From: Amycolatopsis pittospori
GTDB lineage: Bacteria > Actinomycetota > Actinomycetes > Mycobacteriales > Pseudonocardiaceae
Assembly: GCF_013870525.1 (NCBI RefSeq)
Contig: NZ_JACBXD010000003.1
Coordinates: 62,001 to 126,000 of the forward strand
DNA length: 64,000 nucleotides
Reading direction: 5' to 3'
Shown here in pieces: positions 53,766 through 60,813 of this stretch (its first letter is position 1; each line of letters opens with the position of its first letter). A program made the position numbers and the translations under genes. The notes beneath the pieces are model-generated. The model made no database searches. It saw nothing but the letters and a program-made list of their open reading frames with translations, and was not told the DNA's origin.

Positions 53766-54695
53766 ATGGAAATCGAGAAGACGTTGTTCGACGCGCACCG
53801 GACGCGGTTCGCGACGATCGACCGGCTGCTGCCCAAGGCGGCCCCGCCCCCGGTCGTGGGCGAACGCGTGGACGCCGCCACGACCTCGGGGGTTCAGGTC
53901 ACCGGCGTGGTCCAGCGCCAGCTGCACGGCCCGGACGACGTCCCGTTGCTCTGGTCGGCCGCCGACGTGCGCCAGCTGTTCCCGTTCATCGGGAACACCG
54001 GGACCGAGGGCATGGACGTGCTGCTGCGCGCGTGGCGGACGTGGATGGACGCCGAATCACCCGGCGAGGATTCGTCCTGTGTGGTCAATTGGCCGAGCCG
54101 GGACGCCGAGGCGATCCGCGCCTTCCTCGACCACGGGCTGGTGCCGATGTCCGCGCTGGCCGTGCGTACCGGCTGCCACCGTGACGACACCGCGGACGAC
54201 GGTATCGCCGTGCGCCGGGCCAGGCCGGACGACTTCGAAGACGTCCTCGCGATGGCCGTCTCGACGCACGACTACATCGGCCAGGTCGCCACCCGGCAGC
54301 GCCCGAACGCCGCCGAGCTGCTCGCCCCCGCGCTGGAACGCGCCCTCGACAAGGACAGCCCGCTGCTGTGGCTGGCGGAGCGGGACGGTGTGATCGCCGC
54401 GTTCGCGCACGCCGCCTGGATCGCCTCGACGCCGGGATCCGCCGAGGCCGAACTCCTCCCCCACGGCCGCTGGGGTTACGTCAACAACGTCGTCACCGTG
54501 CCCGGTCTGCGCGGGAGCGGCCTCGGCCGGACCCTGATGTCCGTGGTGCACAAGGAGTTCTCCGCCGACGGCGCGGACGGCACCTACCTCTACTACAACC
54601 CGACCAACCCGCTCTCCTCGGTGTTCTGGCACCGGCAGGGTTATCGTCCACTGTGGACGTCCTGGGAGGTCCATCCGGCTTCGGCCTTGCGTTAG
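53766..54695 (+). CDS. GNAT family N-acetyltransferase (second of a tandem pair)
   Basis: A 309-residue paralog of the preceding protein, alignable over its whole length. Shared landmarks are NWPSRDAEAIRAFLDHGLVP, IAVRRARPDDFEDVLAMAVS, VTVPGLRGSGLGRTLMSVVH and FWHRQGYRPLWTSWEVHPAS ALR. The last 30 residues are nearly the same in both. The acetyl-CoA loop is intact (RGSGLG). It starts 33 bp after its paralog. Divergence in the N-terminal halves suggests different substrates. Confidence 0.88.
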   Translation: MEIEKTLFDAHRTRFATIDRLLPKAAPPPVVGERVDAATTSGVQVTGVVQRQLHGPDDVPLLWSAADVRQLFPFIGNTGTEGMDVLLRAWRTWMDAESPGEDSSCVVNWPSRDAEAIRAFLDHGLVPMSALAVRTGCHRDDTADDGIAVRRARPDDFEDVLAMAVSTHDYIGQVATRQRPNAAELLAPALERALDKDSPLLWLAERDGVIAAFAHAAWIASTPGSAEAELLPHGRWGYVNNVVTVPGLRGSGLGRTLMSVVHKEFSADGADGTYLYYNPTNPLSSVFWHRQGYRPLWTSWEVHPASALR

Positions 54696-54750
54696 CCGTC
54701 CGGTTTGCGGGGGTTTCGTCATCCTTGCGTGTGACGTGGGCCCCCCACGG

Positions 54751-54797
54751 TTGTGCACCTCCCAGGTCAGGGCTACCTTTTGTACTGACCAGTCAGT
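54751..54797 (+). promoter_or_regulatory. TetR-controlled promoter of the YhgE operon
   Basis: TTGTGC (54751-54756) and TACCTT (54774-54779) with a 17-bp spacer form a sigma-70-like promoter. Immediately downstream ACTGAC-ca-GTCAGT (54784-54797) is a perfect 6-bp-arm palindrome placed over the expected transcription start. It has the TGACCAGTCA core typical of TetR operators. The tetR gene is the last gene of the operon. Confidence 0.8.
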
Positions 54798-54834
54798 TTA
54801 AAAGTTCCGCGAGTCACCGACCTGGGAGTTCTTC

Positions 54835-55530
54835 GTGCGGGTTCAAGCCGACAGGGTGTCCGTCACCGGACCCCACGGCACGTTGCTGTCGCCCACCTCG
54901 CTCACCGTCTCGGGCGGTGAGCTGGCGATCGTGCACGGCGAGCCGGGGGTCGGCGTGACGGCCTTCGGTCTGACGCTGGCCGGACGGCTGAAGCCCGCCA
55001 CCGGGACCGTGACCGTCGAAGGCGGCGATCCCCGGCAGGTGGTGGCCGTCGTCGACTCCCCCGGCGTGAGCGAACCGGACGGCGCGCTGTCGCTGCAGGT
55101 CGTCGTCGGGGAGGAACTGGAGCTGGCGAAGCGCCCGGCGAACAAGGCCGCCGTCGCGAGCTGGCTGGCCGAGCACGACGCCGCCGCGTTCGCCACCACC
55201 CGCTTCGAGAACATCGAGGCGGCGACGCGCACCCGGCTGCTCACCGCGCTCGCCGCCGGCCGCAAGGGCGTCGGGGTCCTCGTGCTCGACACGCCCGACA
55301 GGCACACCAGCGACGTCGACAGCTGGGCGCGGATCGCCCGCGAGCACGCCGAACGCGGTCTCGCCGTCATCGTGCTGACCGCCACCACCCCGGTTTCGGC
55401 CCTGCCCCAGCAGCCCGCCCTGTGCGGTGGCCTGGAGCAGCCCGACCCCGTGCGCTGCGCGCCGATCGAGGCGCCCGCCGAGCCGGACGACACCGAAGAG
55501 ACTGAAAAGACTTCAGGAGACCAGGAATGA
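54835..55530 (+). CDS. Degenerate ABC-ATPase-like protein of a YhgE operon
   Basis: A 231-residue protein with the overall layout of an ABC ATPase: VRVQADRVSVTGPHGTLLSP, then IVHGEPGVGVTAFGLTLAGR in the Walker A position and GVGVLVLDTPDRHTSDVDSW in the Walker B position. The P-loop has GVGVTA instead of GxGKS/T, so the nucleotide-binding lysine is missing. No LSGGQ signature is found, and the middle is short. It is therefore unlikely to hydrolyse ATP. An acidic tail (EPDDTEETEKTSGDQE) ends the protein. The stop overlaps the YhgE start (ATGA), pointing to a tight complex. Such pseudo-ATPases next to YhgE/Pip recur in actinobacteria. Confidence 0.8.
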   Translation: MRVQADRVSVTGPHGTLLSPTSLTVSGGELAIVHGEPGVGVTAFGLTLAGRLKPATGTVTVEGGDPRQVVAVVDSPGVSEPDGALSLQVVVGEELELAKRPANKAAVASWLAEHDAAAFATTRFENIEAATRTRLLTALAAGRKGVGVLVLDTPDRHTSDVDSWARIAREHAERGLAVIVLTATTPVSALPQQPALCGGLEQPDPVRCAPIEAPAEPDDTEETEKTSGDQE

Positions 55531-57422
55531 ACCCCGTCCGGATCGCCGCCAACGAGCTGCGCCGACTGAGCAGCGGCACCCTGCCGAAGCTCGCGATGGT
55601 CGCGCTCGTCCTGGTGCCGCTGCTGTACGCGTCCTTCTACCTTTACGCGAACTTCGACCCGTACTCGCGCCTCGACAAGCTCCCCGCGGCCGTCTTCACC
55701 TCCGACGCGGGTTCGAAGGACTCCGCCGGCGCGGAGCGCAATGTCGGCCGCGAAGTGACCGACGAGCTGGTCAAATCCGGCACCTTCCAGTGGCACGAGG
55801 TCTCCCCCGAGGAGGCCGCCAAGGGTGTCCGCGACGACAACTACTCGTTCGCGATCGGCATCCCGCGCGACTTCTCCGCCGCGCTGCTGTCCTCGGGCAA
55901 CTTCCAGCCGCAGCAGGCGACGATCACGCTGACCACCAACGACGCCAACAACTATCTGTCCGGCACCATCGCGAAACAGGTGGCCGAACAGGTCCGCAAG
56001 ACGATCGCGGAGAAGGTCGGCAGCGAGGCGGCGGACAAGTTCCTGGTCGGCTTCTCCACGATCTACGGCAAGATCCAGGAGGCGTCGACGGGCGCGTCGC
56101 AGCTCGCCGACGGCGCGGGCAAGCTCAAATCCGGCCAACAGCAACTGGCCGACGGCGCCTCCCAGCTCGCGTCCGGCAGCTCCCAGCTGGCGACCGGGCT
56201 CGGCACCCTGAAGTCGAGCACCGCCCAGCTGCCCGCCCAGACGAAGAAGCTCGCCGACGGCGCCGGTCAGGTCGCCGACGGGAACCAGAAGGTCGCCGAC
56301 GCGGCCTCGCTCGCGGCGACGGCGTCCGGCGACATCCAGACCAGACTCGACGGTTATCGCACCCAGCTCGCGCAGGATCTGCGGAACGCGGGCATCCCGG
56401 AGACCCAGGTGCAGGAGATCCTGGGCCGCCTCGACACGCTCCGCTCACCGGTGGACCAGGCGAACACGAAGATCCAGGGCGCGAACAGCCAGCTCACACA
56501 GCTCGCGTCCGGCGCGCGCCAGGTGTCCGACGGCGCGCATCAGCTGGCCTCCGCGACGCCGCAGCTCACCAGCGGGATCGCGCAGGCGGCCGACGCGTCG
56601 ACCCAGATCCGGGACGGCGCTTCGAAGCTGAACGACGGCGAGAAGTCCGCCGTCACCGGGACGAACCAGCTCGCCGACGGCGCGGTACAACTGCGCGACG
56701 GGCTCGCCGCCGGACTCAAGGAGATCCCGAACCCCGACGACCCCACCCGCGCGGCCACCGCCAACACGATCGCCGACCCGGTCGCGGTCAACTCCTCCGG
56801 TGTCGCGTCGGCCGGGACCTACGGCGCCGGCCTCGCCCCGTTCTTCATCTCCCTGGCCACCTGGATCGGCGCGTTCGTGCTGTTCCTGTTGCTGCGCCCG
56901 CTTTCCACCCGCGCGCTGACCGCCGGCGCGTCGCCGTTCAAGGTCGCGCTCGGCGGCTGGCTCTCCTCGGCCCTGCTGGGGATCGCGCAGGTGATCGTGC
57001 TGTTCGGCGCGGTGACCTGGCTGGTCGGCATCGACGTCGCGCATCCGCTCGGCGCGATCGGGTTCGCGGTTCTGGTGTCGCTCACCTTCACCGCGGTGGT
57101 ACACGCGCTCAACGCGTTCTTCGGCGCCGTCGGGAAGTTCCTCGGCCTGGTGCTGCTGGTGCTGCAACTGGTCAGCGCGGGCGGGACGTTCCCCTGGCAG
57201 ACCATCCCGGACGCGCTCTATCCGTTGCACATCGTGCTGCCGATGGGTTACGCCATCGACGGGTTCCGGCACCTGCTCTACAGTGGCGCGTCGATGGAGA
57301 TCCTCGGTGACATCGGTGTCCTGGTCGCGTACCTCGTGGGCGCGATCGGAGTATCGACGCTGGCCGCGCGGAAACGGCGTACCTGGACGGTTTCGGCGCT
57401 GAAACCCGAGCTGGCGTTGTGA
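55527..57422 (+). CDS. YhgE/Pip family membrane protein
   Basis: A 631-residue protein. One N-terminal helix (LAMVALVLVPLLYASFYLYA) is followed by a large extracytoplasmic region (about 45-430) with a long repeat-rich coiled coil: GASQLADGAGKLKSGQQQLA, DGASQLASGSSQLATGLGTL, ARQVSDGAHQLASATPQL. Five or six C-terminal helices of ABC-2 type follow (FFISLATWIGAFVLFLLL to VLVAYLVGAIGVSTLAA). Homologs include the lactococcal phage infection protein Pip and ESX-like secretion receptors such as YueB. It may be an exporter or a surface scaffold with the upstream ABC-like protein. Confidence 0.93.
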   Translation: MNPVRIAANELRRLSSGTLPKLAMVALVLVPLLYASFYLYANFDPYSRLDKLPAAVFTSDAGSKDSAGAERNVGREVTDELVKSGTFQWHEVSPEEAAKGVRDDNYSFAIGIPRDFSAALLSSGNFQPQQATITLTTNDANNYLSGTIAKQVAEQVRKTIAEKVGSEAADKFLVGFSTIYGKIQEASTGASQLADGAGKLKSGQQQLADGASQLASGSSQLATGLGTLKSSTAQLPAQTKKLADGAGQVADGNQKVADAASLAATASGDIQTRLDGYRTQLAQDLRNAGIPETQVQEILGRLDTLRSPVDQANTKIQGANSQLTQLASGARQVSDGAHQLASATPQLTSGIAQAADASTQIRDGASKLNDGEKSAVTGTNQLADGAVQLRDGLAAGLKEIPNPDDPTRAATANTIADPVAVNSSGVASAGTYGAGLAPFFISLATWIGAFVLFLLLRPLSTRALTAGASPFKVALGGWLSSALLGIAQVIVLFGAVTWLVGIDVAHPLGAIGFAVLVSLTFTAVVHALNAFFGAVGKFLGLVLLVLQLVSAGGTFPWQTIPDALYPLHIVLPMGYAIDGFRHLLYSGASMEILGDIGVLVAYLVGAIGVSTLAARKRRTWTVSALKPELAL

Positions 57423-57997
57423 CCACCCGGGGTGAGGCGACGAAGCAGAAGTTGTTCGAGGCGACCCTGCGGCTTTCGGCCAGCCGCGGCCTCGTCGGGC
57501 TGACGGTGGACGACATCGCGGCCGAGGCGAAGGTCGCCAAGGGCACCGTCTACTACAACTTCGGCAGCAAGGACGGCCTCGTCGACGCGCTGCTGCGCTA
57601 CGGCGTCGGCGTCCTCGCGGACCGTCTGCGCGCGGCCACCGGCGACGGCGACCCGATGGACGTCATCTCCTCGCAAGTGGACGGTGCGCTGGAGTTCATC
57701 GCCGAATACCCCGGTTTCTCGCAGATCCTGGTCAGCGAGATGTGGCGCACGCCCGGCACCTGGCACGAGACGCTGACGTTGCTGCGCGAGGAGATCATCT
57801 CGATCGTGCGCGACCAGCTCCACCGGCTGGACGCCGCCGGGCGGCTGCCCGACGGCGTCCAGATCCAGACGGCCGCGGCCGGGTTGTTCGGCACGATGCT
57901 CGTGGTCGCGCTGGACTGGCAGGTCTTCCAGCCGAAACGGACGCGGGCCGACGTCCGGGAGTCGGTGATGGTGCTGATCCGGGGCCTCGGCCGTTAG
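57419..57997 (+). CDS. TetR/AcrR family transcriptional regulator
   Basis: A 192-residue repressor. The N-terminal HTH is TLRLSASRGLVGLTVDDIAA EAKVAKGTVYYNFGSKDGLV, followed by a helical ligand domain (EFIAEYPGFSQILVSEMWRT, LFGTMLVVALDWQVFQPKRT). The GTG start overlaps the yhgE stop by four bases, so the regulator is the last gene of the operon it presumably represses through the ACTGAC/GTCAGT palindrome at 54784-54797. Confidence 0.95.
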   Translation: MTTRGEATKQKLFEATLRLSASRGLVGLTVDDIAAEAKVAKGTVYYNFGSKDGLVDALLRYGVGVLADRLRAATGDGDPMDVISSQVDGALEFIAEYPGFSQILVSEMWRTPGTWHETLTLLREEIISIVRDQLHRLDAAGRLPDGVQIQTAAAGLFGTMLVVALDWQVFQPKRTRADVRESVMVLIRGLGR

Positions 57998-58003
57998 CGC
58001 CGA

Positions 58004-58087
58004 CGTGATCAGACGGACGGCACCCGTGATCGGGCGGCGCACACGCGTGATCAGATGGACGGCAAGCGTGATCGGGCGGACGACTCA
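58004..58087. repeat. Four tandem 21-bp repeats
   Basis: Units start at 58004, 58025, 58046 and 58067; each begins CGTGATC. Units 1 and 3 continue AGAyGGACGGCA, and units 2 and 4 continue GGGCGG, so the array looks like two diverged 42-bp periods. It fills the convergent gap between tetR and the Trypco1 gene, and its last three bases are that gene's stop codon. Confidence 0.9.
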
Positions 58088-58417
58088 CGTGGTGGTGGTG
58101 CCGGGGTCCCGGACCCACTTCAGTTTGACCTCGAAGTTCCCTTCCAGACCCGTTTTCGCGATGACCGCGCCCGCCTGCGCGGTCAGCTTGACGCCGAACT
58201 TGAGCTCGACCTCGTCCGGTCCCCTGGTCATCGAGCGGAAGGTGTCCAGCGCCGACGCGGCCGCGTCCTTCACGTTCGCGAGCGCCGCCTCGAAAGAACC
58301 CTTGGCGTCCTCGACGACGTCGTCGCGCCGGGAGACCCGGGAAGTGCCCGGGACGGGGTCGATCTCGACGACCACCGAACCGCCGCCTTCGAGGGGGAAC
58401 CGCGTCAGGTCGTTCAC
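58085..58417 (-). CDS. Trypco1 (CU044_2847-type) domain protein
   Basis: A 110-residue protein that is one Trypco1 (trypsin-co-occurring) domain: LTRFPLEGGGSVVVEIDPVP, DDVVEDAKGSFEAALANVKD AAASALDTF, PDEVELKFGVKLTAQAGAVI and KTGLEGNFEVKLKW. The start is the GTG at 58417 behind AGGAG, 10 bp after the stop of the solute-binding gene. The family typically sits next to trypsin-like effectors and NTPase conflict or signalling systems; here it instead closes a PknG-type operon. No trypsin-like gene is in the window. The C-terminus (TTTT) runs into a tandem repeat array. Confidence 0.85.
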   Translation of the reverse strand: MNDLTRFPLEGGGSVVVEIDPVPGTSRVSRRDDVVEDAKGSFEAALANVKDAAASALDTFRSMTRGPDEVELKFGVKLTAQAGAVIAKTGLEGNFEVKLKWVRDPGTTTT

Positions 58418-58427
58418 CGGCACTCCT

Positions 58428-59717
58428 TCACTGTCCACATTGGATTCTCAGCCATTCGCCCTGCTGGATGCTCGCCCGGACGTCGTCGAGTTGTTTGAGC
58501 AGGATTTCCAGCCGGTCCCGGTTGCTCAGGTATTCCAGGACGGCGCGGTGGAAGGCACCGGTCATCGTCGCGGGCATCAGGTCGGAGGCGTCGAAGCACA
58601 AGGCGGTCGCCGAAACGATCGTGTCCGCGACCTTCCGGCTCACCTGGTCGGTGTAGACGTCGAGACCGAGCTTCCGGTTGGCTGAGAACGCGCTCGCGCC
58701 CGGGATCGACGGCCAGACGCGCTGCGCCTTCTCCGAAGCCAGGTACTCGATCAGTTTCCGGGCCTGCGGAGTGTCCTGGAACATGCCGGCGAGGTCGGCG
58801 CCGACCTCGGAGACGTCCCGCCCGGGGAACGGAAGGAAGTCGAAATCGTTGCCGGGCTTGGGATGCGTGCCGTCGGCGCGGTCGTGCTTCTGGTAGCGGC
58901 TCATGATGAACGACGCCTGATGTTCGAGCACACAGCCCGGCGGGTCGGCGAACATCGGTTTGCCCGCGTCGCCGAAATCGGTCAGCAGCGCGGCCGCGGT
59001 CCCGCCGCGGATCCCGCCTGGCTCGACCAGGGAACCCCAGTCCAGCCAGGCCTGTTTGACCTCCGGCGAGGTCCACTTGAGACTGCCGGATGCCCATTGC
59101 CAGTACTTCTCGGGTCCCGCCGAATGCAGCAAGATGTCCTCGATCCAGTCGGTACCCGGCCAGCCCGAGGTCGGCGGGGCGCCCATCCCGACACACCACG
59201 GCGTGCCGCCCGCGGCCGTCAGCCCGCCGGAGAACGCGCGGAGGGCTTCGAAAGTCGTCGGGCGGATTCCGGTCAGCCGCGCCGGGTCATACCAGATCAT
59301 GCTCTTGAGGTCGGCCTTCACCGCCACCGCGTACAGCTTCTCGGTGCCGATCTTCTGCAGCGTGACCCATTGCGGGCTGAAGGAACCCGCCACGGTCGCG
59401 GAAAGTTCGTCGTCGAGCGGCAGCAGGTCGCCCGTCTTCTGGTACTTCGCCAGCACCCCGGCGTTGGGCAGGACCGCGACGTCCGGCGGGGTACCGCGCT
59501 GGACGTCCGAGGCCAGCACCTGGTCGACTGCCCGGGTGCCCTGATAGAGGTAGTCGATCCCGGTGTCGGCCTTGAACGCGTCCAGTACCTGCCGGAACGC
59601 CTTCTCCTCGTCTCCGGTCCACGACGCGAGCACGACCACGGTCCCGCCGTCCGCCGACGCCGAGCAGCCGCCCGCCACCAGCGACAGTGCCATCAGCAAA
59701 GCCAGCAAGCGTTTCAC
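58428..59717 (-). CDS. Extracellular solute-binding lipoprotein, family 1-like
   Basis: A 429-residue lipoprotein. The signal peptide MKRLLALLMALSLVAGGC ends at a lipobox cysteine (residue 18). The mature protein has the MalE/UgpB-type layout: VVVLASWTGDEEKAFRQVLD, AFKADTGIDYLYQGTRAVDQ, PPDVAVLPNAGVLAKY, GTEKLYAVAVKADLKSMIWY, then APPTSGWPGTDWIEDILLHS and MFQDTPQARKLIEYLASEKA. Its GTG start overlaps the stop of the GlnX-like gene. No sugar permease genes are adjacent, so it likely acts as the receptor of the signalling operon and not as part of an importer. It is larger than, and of a different class from, the family-3 GlnH of mycobacteria. Confidence 0.88.
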   Translation of the reverse strand: MKRLLALLMALSLVAGGCSASADGGTVVVLASWTGDEEKAFRQVLDAFKADTGIDYLYQGTRAVDQVLASDVQRGTPPDVAVLPNAGVLAKYQKTGDLLPLDDELSATVAGSFSPQWVTLQKIGTEKLYAVAVKADLKSMIWYDPARLTGIRPTTFEALRAFSGGLTAAGGTPWCVGMGAPPTSGWPGTDWIEDILLHSAGPEKYWQWASGSLKWTSPEVKQAWLDWGSLVEPGGIRGGTAAALLTDFGDAGKPMFADPPGCVLEHQASFIMSRYQKHDRADGTHPKPGNDFDFLPFPGRDVSEVGADLAGMFQDTPQARKLIEYLASEKAQRVWPSIPGASAFSANRKLGLDVYTDQVSRKVADTIVSATALCFDASDLMPATMTGAFHRAVLEYLSNRDRLEILLKQLDDVRASIQQGEWLRIQCGQ

Positions 59718-60808
59718 GGGCGGTACCGGTATTCGTCGATCCGGCCGTGCAGGCCGAGCAGGACGAGCCCGCCCGCGAGCAGGGTGCCGGCCGGGATCAG
59801 GAACTCCCGGCCACCGGATTCGGCCGCCCCGGCGGCGTCGGCCGCCACCTCCTTGGCGCGCGCGGTCGCCACCCGGGTGTTGTCCGTCGCCACCGTGGTG
59901 GTCCGCTCGGCCCGCTCCCGGAACTCGTCGACGGTCACACCGCATCCCTGCTCCTCGTCGCAGTACTCGGTCACCAGCGCGGCGAGCAGTCGCTGCCCTT
60001 GGTCGTCGGCGGCCTGGATCTGCGCGTTCCGCGCCTCGGCGACGTCGTCGAGCCGCTCACCGACCGAGTCAAGCCTGCCGCGGCTGACCAGGGTGAACAC
60101 CAGCGCCACCCCGATCGCGGCGATCAGCAGGGTCGCGCCGAGCAACGGGACGTTCGCCCTCCGGCGGAAGCGTTTCTTCAGGTACAGCTGGGTCAGCACG
60201 AGCAGGACCAGCAAGCCCACCACCGGCAGGAGCCACAGCGGGAGCATCGCCAGGCTCACTCCGGTCGACGACAGCTGCGCGTCCAAGGCCGCACGTTGCT
60301 TGCCCTGCAACGCTTCCAGCTCGTCGAGGACGCCGCCCTGCGCGTGCAGCAGCCGGGACGCGTTCCACAGATCCACCGCGCCGAGCACCGCGGCGTCCGG
60401 CTGCCGGAAGTGGACATCCGCCTGGCCGATGGATCCCGAATAGGCCGCGACCTGGCTCTCGACCACCTGCAGCGCGTTGCCGCCGGGCTCGCCGGCCTGA
60501 TTGAACTCCGCGACCTGCGCGAGGCTCTGGCTCGCCAGAGCGAGCTGGTTCGTGTACTCCTGCCCAGGTCCGGCGAGTCTCGCCTCGCCGGAGGTGAAAC
60601 TGGTGATCGCGGCGGCGTCGGCGGCCACCAGCGCGGCCCGCGCGGCGGTCACTTCGAGCACCGCCTGCGACGTCCGGTCGCGCACCGTCTCGGCCGTGTC
60701 CTGCACGCTGTGGAACGACCACAGCGAGCTCACCAAGACCGCGACGGTCAGCGTCAGCAGGGCCGCACGGAGCCGCACCAGCGTCACCCGCGTCGCGGTT
60801 CTCTTCAC
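59714..60808 (-). CDS. GlnX-like four-helix membrane sensor
   Basis: A 364-residue protein. Transmembrane helices are at about 18-36 (LLTLTVAVLVSSLWSFHSVQ region), 193-215 (MLPLWLLPVVGLLVLLVLT), 230-250 (LLGATLLIAAIGVALVFTLV) and near 335-355 (FLIPAGTLLAGGLVLLGL). Two extracytoplasmic helical domains lie between helix 1 and 2 (DTAETVRDRTSQAVLEVTAA) and between 3 and 4, the latter with two cysteines (YCDEEQGCGVTV). This is the arrangement of mycobacterial GlnX, which relays binding of amino acids by GlnH to PknG. The start is the GTG at 60808, 5 bp after the VWA stop. No kinase or HAMP domain is present. Confidence 0.78.
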   Translation of the reverse strand: MKRTATRVTLVRLRAALLTLTVAVLVSSLWSFHSVQDTAETVRDRTSQAVLEVTAARAALVAADAAAITSFTSGEARLAGPGQEYTNQLALASQSLAQVAEFNQAGEPGGNALQVVESQVAAYSGSIGQADVHFRQPDAAVLGAVDLWNASRLLHAQGGVLDELEALQGKQRAALDAQLSSTGVSLAMLPLWLLPVVGLLVLLVLTQLYLKKRFRRRANVPLLGATLLIAAIGVALVFTLVSRGRLDSVGERLDDVAEARNAQIQAADDQGQRLLAALVTEYCDEEQGCGVTVDEFRERAERTTTVATDNTRVATARAKEVAADAAGAAESGGREFLIPAGTLLAGGLVLLGLHGRIDEYRYRP

Positions 60809-60813
60809 GACGC

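Noticed and set aside
54759..54828. 10-bp inverted repeat CTCCCAGGTC / GACCTGGGAG as an RNA switch sequestering the ribosome site
   Set aside because: The left arm lies upstream of the predicted transcription start, so both arms would not be in the same RNA; it may be chance or a DNA-level element.
58004..58087. CRISPR array
   Set aside because: The repeats are contiguous 21-bp units without spacers, and no cas genes are present.
58428..59717. Naming the solute-binding lipoprotein glnH
   Set aside because: Its position fits, but its size and motifs are of the sugar-type binding class, so the name would mislead.
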